From Granulosicoccaceae bacterium (lineage in GTDB: Bacteria > Pseudomonadota > Gammaproteobacteria > DAOVJZ01), in assembly GCA_030632035.1 (NCBI GenBank), contig DAOVJZ010000048.1, forward strand, positions 1 through 9,304: a stretch of DNA of 9,304 nucleotides, written 5' to 3'. The translations under genes were made by a program, and so were the position numbers. A model generated the notes under the pieces. It was not told the DNA's origin. It worked only from the letters and a program-made list of their open reading frames with translations, and searched no databases. Shown here piece after piece: positions 6,149 to 9,304 of the stretch. Positions within the stretch are counted from its first letter, which is position 1, and each line of letters opens with the position of its first letter.

Positions 6149-6331
6149 ATCGAATTTCTTTGGTACACAGTAGCCGCTATTGCTCTCTATCTGGTTTCAG
6201 ACTGGATTCTGGTGCTAATTGAGCGTTTCAGGGGGGGGGGCCTGCCAAACAGGAACCTGTTCTTCTTCGGTATTATTTTTGTTCTCGCTATAGTGACTTT
6301 TGAAGTACTCCAGCGACTTCTGGATGGATAG
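6149..6331 (+). CDS. Small two-helix membrane protein of unknown function, no standard start codon
   Basis: A 60-residue plus-strand frame reads as a plausible small inner-membrane protein. Helix 1 is about residues 3-24 (FLWYTVAAIALYLVSDWILV), an arginine-rich loop follows (ERFRGGGLPNR), and helix 2 is about 37-55 (LFFFGIIFVLAIVTFEV). The loop charge suggests it faces the cytoplasm with both ends outside. The frame is closed by a TGA at 6143-6145, so the earliest codons are GTC and ATC; ATC at 6149 is the best near-cognate start, with a G-rich stretch at 6136-6141 as a possible ribosome site. A GTG at 6212 would delete helix 1. An in-frame ATG at 6134 is followed by GGG GGT TGA. A run of ten G (6231-6240) encodes the Gly-rich loop. 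It ends 3 nt from the convergent hemerythrin gene. It could be a real gene, or one that lost its start; I do not recognise the family. Confidence 0.5.
   Translation: MEFLWYTVAAIALYLVSDWILVLIERFRGGGLPNRNLFFFGIIFVLAIVTFEVLQRLLDG
6231..6240. repeat. Homopolymeric tract of ten G inside the small membrane ORF
   Basis: Ten consecutive G lie in the middle of the 60-residue plus-strand frame, encoding the Gly-rich inter-helix loop. With exactly ten G, both transmembrane halves are in the same frame. Gain or loss of one G would remove helix 2. Tracts of this length are prone to slipped-strand change, and also to sequencing error. Confidence 0.9.
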
Positions 6332-6339
6332 TCACTATC
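6325..6339. repeat. Palindrome spanning two convergent stop codons
   Basis: GGATAGT and ACTATCC are exact inverted arms around a single central C. The palindrome contains the TAG of the small plus-strand ORF (6329-6331) and the TAG of the hemerythrin gene (6335-6337, minus strand). There is no T-run, so a terminator role is uncertain. Confidence 0.5.
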
Positions 6340-6727
6340 CCAACATCTTGTGTAATCGGGCATCCTGATTCTTGAAGTGACCACTAAACCAGATAGCCAG
6401 GACCCCTTTTAACCGGCCTTCATCAAAGCCTTCATTGAATTCATATTGATCCATGATGTCATTGATGTCATCCAGCAATTGCTCATGCTCATCCTTATGC
6501 TCCGAATAATGAGTATAATTCTGCTCACGCATAATTTTTTCTTCCAACGCAAAATGGGCTGAAGTCTTGGCATGAATATCACCGAGAAATTGCAGGATAG
6601 TCTCTTTTGAACGGTCATTACTCATGCTTTCATAGAGGCTATTGATTAAACCAATTAGTTCCTGATGTTCTGTATCTACATCCTGAATACCGGTTTCAAA
6701 TTCTTTTTTCCATTCGATCAGTGACAT
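6335..6727 (-). CDS. Bacteriohemerythrin (single-domain)
   Basis: A 130-residue soluble, presumably cytoplasmic, non-heme di-iron protein that binds O2 reversibly and, in some bacteria, NO. All seven ligands of the hemerythrin pattern are present: H21 (DTEHQEL), H58 and E62 (HFALE), H77 and H81 (HKDEH), H117 and D122 (HFKNQD). The length is normal for a stand-alone domain. There is no signal peptide and no signalling domain. AGGGGGG precedes the ATG at about 7 nt, and the gene follows the unknown membrane protein gene by 11 nt, so the two should share an mRNA. Beside a nitrite reductase it could buffer or sense NO or residual oxygen; this is inference. It converges on the small plus-strand ORF, with 3 nt between the stop codons. 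No clear intrinsic terminator follows. Confidence 0.95.
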   Translation of the reverse strand: MSLIEWKKEFETGIQDVDTEHQELIGLINSLYESMSNDRSKETILQFLGDIHAKTSAHFALEEKIMREQNYTHYSEHKDEHEQLLDDINDIMDQYEFNEGFDEGRLKGVLAIWFSGHFKNQDARLHKMLG

Positions 6728-6738
6728 GGTTAGCCCCC

Positions 6739-7245
6739 CTACTTGAAAACAAACATGTGTTTTTCACGTATGAAATTAATTATAAAGTTCTGGCGAGATC
6801 TGAGATCTATCCATTCTGATTTTTCATAATCAAACCCCTCCTCTCTCTTGCTATCACGCATACGTACAATCAGATGATGGCGGCCTGAAGTGATCATAAA
6901 CTTTTGGTTAAAAACAGACTCTCCATCTTTCCATAGACCGGAAGGTTCAACCACACCATAGTACACCTGTTTATTATCCAGCAACATCTCAACATGTACT
7001 GATAATCTTTCGCGTGGACAATCCATCGTCTGGCGCATATTAGGTGCCATTTTGGCAATTTCCTCGGCAGTAAATTTTCTGCATTTTCCCCTCAACTGTC
7101 CAACGTGGTTAAAGGTCAGTCTGATAACTGCCTCTTCCGGAGTAGTATTAACGTATACCGGTTCTGTTGAAAAATAACCTACCACAAGCGCAAACAAAGC
7201 ATACAATCCCAGTTGCCCGAGTATTTTTATGCCCTTAATCACCAT
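6739..7245 (-). CDS. Membrane-anchored protein of unknown function, 168 residues
   Basis: I do not recognise a named family. The protein has one N-terminal hydrophobic helix (about residues 8-25, QLGLYALFALVVGYF) after a basic start (MVIKGIK), so it is probably anchored in the inner membrane with the rest in the periplasm. The soluble part has alternating hydrophobic residues that suggest a small beta-sandwich. It contains two cysteines (C55; C76 in MDCPRER) that could pair, and motifs that look conserved: GLWKDG (103-108), GRHHL (121-125), EGFDYE (136-141). The ATG at 7245 overlaps the end of the cytochrome b fusion gene by 11 bp and has AAGGAG about 8 nt upstream. The frame stays open to 7386, but that stretch only duplicates the end of the upstream gene. 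It is likely a partner or assembly factor of the upstream membrane protein. Confidence 0.82.
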   Translation of the reverse strand: MVIKGIKILGQLGLYALFALVVGYFSTEPVYVNTTPEEAVIRLTFNHVGQLRGKCRKFTAEEIAKMAPNMRQTMDCPRERLSVHVEMLLDNKQVYYGVVEPSGLWKDGESVFNQKFMITSGRHHLIVRMRDSKREEGFDYEKSEWIDLRSRQNFIINFIREKHMFVFK

Positions 7246-8815
7246 GCTTCGTCTCCTTACCATGGGAGTGAAGCGCTTTACGAACACCTGTTTTGATCGG
7301 TTCCAGTGAATGCAAGGTCTCACGGAAATCCTGAATTGCCTTGTCCAGTTCCTTCTTGGGTGTTTTCTCACCCCAGCACTTTGCAATGCGTTCGATAGGG
7401 ACGCGTTTTCTTAAATAGGGATCTCTTTCACCGGCCAACCGTTCTTCCATCCAGGTAACGCCAAAGCGATGAAAACAGCTTTCCTTTGAACATCCCGTTA
7501 AAAACACACCCTCTGCATGGTGACGACCGATCACATAATCAATAAATGAAGGCGGTAACATGGCTATGCAAGGTAACTTGATGATGCCAACACCCTCTGA
7601 TTTTAGTCGATTCAACTCAGGGCCATGTTCACAACCAAAGACAACAACCCTGTCCTCCCCTTTCAGCTTTTCAGTTTCCTTAAGCAAGTCCTCACGTAAT
7701 TTGCTTAAAGGGAGATCGGGTAAATCAATACCCGGTATTAATTCTGATCTTTGTCGATACGGTGTTGATGTTGGACAGGCTCCGACACAAATACCACATC
7801 CGGTACACAGCGTAGGATCAACAATAGCCTCTTCCTTGAATTTTAAACCATCAGTACGAGGTTGCATCACAACAGCGGCATAAGGACAGTCTTCGAAACA
7901 ACGTGTACACCCGTTACAATTATCAAGACTAATCACCGCTGCCGCCGGTTTTTTAACTGGCCAGATGAAAGGCAGCAGACAAAAGAATACTGTCGGGATG
8001 AATAACAAGGCCCAGACAGCCCCCATTGACCAGTCACCAATCAGCGGATAAACCATAAGGTAAAACCAGTCCAGCCCAACCTCTCCTGTCACTTTGGATA
8101 GATCTGTCGGACCCTGACTAACGGCTGGTTTGATAAAAGAAAGGATTAACAGCATCGCCATGGTACCAATCGCCAAGGCACGAGGTGGATTAACGATGGG
8201 ACGGCTAATCCTCAATACATGAAACCAAATAGCAAATACCAGAAACAGAGGCAAACCAAGCACATGGATAAATGCCATCAAAGTGAAGAATCGATCACTG
8301 ATACTTTCTTCTGAAATAAAATTACGTACCATGGGTTCGATAAAGATGGGTAACCAATCCAGCAATTCAGAGCTGGTTACGGCAATGTACTGTGCCAGTT
8401 GATCCCATACCAGCCAGTAACCGGTGATCCCCAATGGAAACACCATCCATATCAGCAAAATGCCTGACAGCCATGAATACCAGCGTACGCCGCTGAAACG
8501 CCCCCTGAGTAACTCACCCATCAAATGAATGAGCAGCGTTATAATAGCGCCATCAGAGGCATATCGGTGCAGGCTGCGCATCACCCCGCCCAGGTACCAC
8601 TGTTCATGGGTCATGTACTCAACAGAGTCAAAAGCACCAAAAATACTGGTCTCGAACAGGATAAAGACATAGATCCCGCTGACCAGCACGACCCAGAAGA
8701 AGAAAATGGTCAATGCCCCTAGATAATGAAAAGGATTTCCTTGGGTGCCAAAAATAGCGCCAAACCCTTTTTCCATATACTGGAAAGCGTCTTTGCCTAA
8801 AGATAATAATTTCAT
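7235..8815 (-). CDS. Cytochrome b / 2x[4Fe-4S] ferredoxin / MvhD (FlpD)-like fusion protein
   Basis: A 526-residue membrane redox protein in three parts. Residues about 30-215 are a cytochrome b N-terminal (PetB-type) region with four helices. H83/H97 and H184/H199 have the 14- and 15-residue spacing of bis-His heme b ligands in b6/bc1 proteins. Two or more further helices (about 215-285) follow. Residues 300-347 hold two 4Fe-4S motifs, C300-x2-C-x2-C-x3-C310-P and C337-x2-C-x2-C-x3-C347-P. Residues 388-482 resemble the MvhD/FlpD delta subunit of methyl-viologen hydrogenase/Hdr systems, with C395, C416, C442, C447 and C480 as possible 2Fe-2S ligands. Together this suggests electron exchange between the quinone pool and a cytoplasmic partner; neither partner nor direction is known. 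The ATG at 8815 has only a weak ribosome site. It leads a three-gene unit and has an FNR-type box upstream. Confidence 0.9.
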   Translation of the reverse strand: MKLLSLGKDAFQYMEKGFGAIFGTQGNPFHYLGALTIFFFWVVLVSGIYVFILFETSIFGAFDSVEYMTHEQWYLGGVMRSLHRYASDGAIITLLIHLMGELLRGRFSGVRWYSWLSGILLIWMVFPLGITGYWLVWDQLAQYIAVTSSELLDWLPIFIEPMVRNFISEESISDRFFTLMAFIHVLGLPLFLVFAIWFHVLRISRPIVNPPRALAIGTMAMLLILSFIKPAVSQGPTDLSKVTGEVGLDWFYLMVYPLIGDWSMGAVWALLFIPTVFFCLLPFIWPVKKPAAAVISLDNCNGCTRCFEDCPYAAVVMQPRTDGLKFKEEAIVDPTLCTGCGICVGACPTSTPYRQRSELIPGIDLPDLPLSKLREDLLKETEKLKGEDRVVVFGCEHGPELNRLKSEGVGIIKLPCIAMLPPSFIDYVIGRHHAEGVFLTGCSKESCFHRFGVTWMEERLAGERDPYLRKRVPIERIAKCWGEKTPKKELDKAIQDFRETLHSLEPIKTGVRKALHSHGKETKHGD

Positions 8816-8859
8816 GAATAACCCAGATTCCAGATTGGTAATAACTAAGTAATTTAGTC

Positions 8860-8865
8860 AGGATA
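8860..8865 (-). promoter_or_regulatory. Candidate -10 element before the cytochrome b fusion gene
   Basis: TATCCT on the minus strand matches the -10 consensus at four of six positions and would start transcription near 8853, about 38 nt before the ATG at 8815. The centre of the FNR-type box is then about 42 nt upstream of that start, as in a class II activated promoter. The spacing is the main support. Confidence 0.45.
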
Positions 8866-8888
8866 GCAGATGGTTGAATTTAACGGCC

Positions 8889-8902
8889 ATGATCTAGATC
8901 AA
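8889..8902 (-). promoter_or_regulatory. FNR/DNR-type operator for the cytochrome b - hemerythrin unit
   Basis: TTGAT-CTAG-ATCAT on the minus strand matches TTGAT-N4-ATCAA at nine of ten positions and contains a perfect 12-base palindrome. It overlaps the last codons and the stop codon of the SCO-like gene, and lies about 80 nt before the next start codon. This is similar to the distance at nirS, so the unit is probably induced under the same anaerobic or NO conditions. Confidence 0.68.
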
Positions 8903-9304
8903 GTCAGAACGTGAGCGTTTATTGTGACGATATTCTTTAAACAAAAACCAGAAACCGCCCCCAATAATAGTGAATCCGATGAACATACCTATGAATAAGG
9001 AATAATCAAAATGATAAGAATCCGTTATCGGATCATAACTGGTACAAAACAATTTAACCTTGTTTGTAAGCAAGGTTAATGTTGTGTCATCTGATTTCTC
9101 GCCAAATACCAATTGCTTCAAAGGCTCAACAAAGGCTTGTGTCTTAATCAGATCCCCATACACCTGCACATGCACCTTGCCCCCCGCTTCAATGATAGTA
9201 GCCTGTGTCATGTGGTCATAACCCTTGGGGGAACGCTGATAAGTAAAGCCCAGGTCACGCGCTAATCTTTGTATTGTATCTGCATCCGTACTCAGGAAAT
9301 CCCA
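8894..9304 (-). CDS. SCO1/SenC-family copper chaperone-like protein with C-terminal membrane helix (5' end beyond window)
   Basis: The frame is open to the window edge and gives 136 residues of the C-terminal part. It shows the late SCO thioredoxin-fold segment: DFLSTDADTIQRLARDLGF, then PKGYDHMTQ with the conserved copper-ligand His (residue 31 of the fragment), an II..GGKVHVQVYGD strand, and FVEPLKQLV. The CXXXC copper site would lie upstream, outside the window. After the SCO fold comes an extra segment with a cysteine (KLFCTSYDP), then a hydrophobic helix (about residues 102-123) and a basic tail (KEYRHNKRSR), so the protein is anchored at its C-terminus. SCO proteins deliver copper or reduce thiols for terminal oxidases and, in some denitrifiers, other copper enzymes. 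An internal ATG at 9211 is not the start, because the SCO fold extends further upstream. Confidence 0.85.
   Translation of the reverse strand, partial: WDFLSTDADTIQRLARDLGFTYQRSPKGYDHMTQATIIEAGGKVHVQVYGDLIKTQAFVEPLKQLVFGEKSDDTTLTLLTNKVKLFCTSYDPITDSYHFDYSLFIGMFIGFTIIGGGFWFLFKEYRHNKRSRSDLI

Noticed and set aside
6142..6155. Possible FNR half-site TTGAG near the small plus-strand ORF
   Set aside because: The second half (CGAAT) does not match ATCAA, and the position would lie over the start of the ORF.
6248..6261. Inverted repeat AACAGG-AA-CCTGTT
   Set aside because: The two-base loop cannot form a hairpin with full arms and it lies within the small ORF. It is probably chance.
6187..6384. Minus-strand ORF overlapping the small membrane ORF and the end of the hemerythrin gene
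   Set aside because: Its composition is basic and low in hydrophobic pattern, it crosses the end of a certain gene in another frame, and it reads the G10 tract as prolines. It looks like a shadow.
7246..7386. N-terminal extension of the 168-residue membrane protein to 7386
   Set aside because: These codons lie inside the end of the cytochrome b fusion gene. The ATG at 7245 has a good ribosome site and starts a normal membrane anchor.
1..9304. tRNA, rRNA, CRISPR array, insertion sequence or integrase
   Set aside because: No cloverleaf-like segment, repeat-spacer pattern, transposase frame or terminal repeats were seen on either strand.

Overview
The window carries part of a denitrification locus: the cytochrome cd1 nitrite reductase gene nirS, accessory electron carriers and heme d1 biosynthesis genes. 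Every gene recognised by homology lies on the minus strand. The protein types and the FNR/DNR-type operators point to a facultatively anaerobic denitrifying proteobacterium, most likely gammaproteobacterial. The moderate, rather AT-leaning base composition would fit a sulfur-oxidising lineage. The taxonomic call is inference; no marker gene is present.

Layout in transcription order (high to low coordinates). (1) 9304-8894: the C-terminal part of a SCO1/SenC-like copper protein with a C-terminal membrane helix. (2) 8815-6335: a tight three-gene unit made of a cytochrome b / 2x[4Fe-4S] ferredoxin / MvhD(FlpD)-like fusion, a 168-residue membrane-anchored protein of unknown function, and a bacteriohemerythrin. 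An FNR-type box at 8889-8902 sits at the expected distance before it. (3) 6331-5833: a control region with a second FNR-type box (5917-5930) for nirS. It also holds a short plus-strand two-helix membrane ORF that lacks a standard start codon and contains a run of ten G. (4) 5832-4186: nirS, followed by a strong intrinsic terminator at 4115-4146. (5) 4046-1: a NapC/NirT tetraheme cytochrome fused to an ethylbenzene-dehydrogenase-like heme domain, an amicyanin-like cupredoxin, nirE (SUMT), nirC (cytochrome c55X) and the first two thirds of nirF.

How it fits together: NirE makes precorrin-2, the entry to heme d1. NirF works late in the heme d1 route in the periplasm, and NirC is a small periplasmic c-type cytochrome of the same clusters. 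NirS reduces nitrite to NO with electrons that could reach it from quinol through the NirT-like fusion and then through the cupredoxin or NirC. The upstream unit looks like a second, co-regulated membrane electron-transfer module with an O2/NO-binding hemerythrin. Its exact job is not known to me and is the least ordinary part of the window, together with the NirT fusion and the start-less small membrane ORF.
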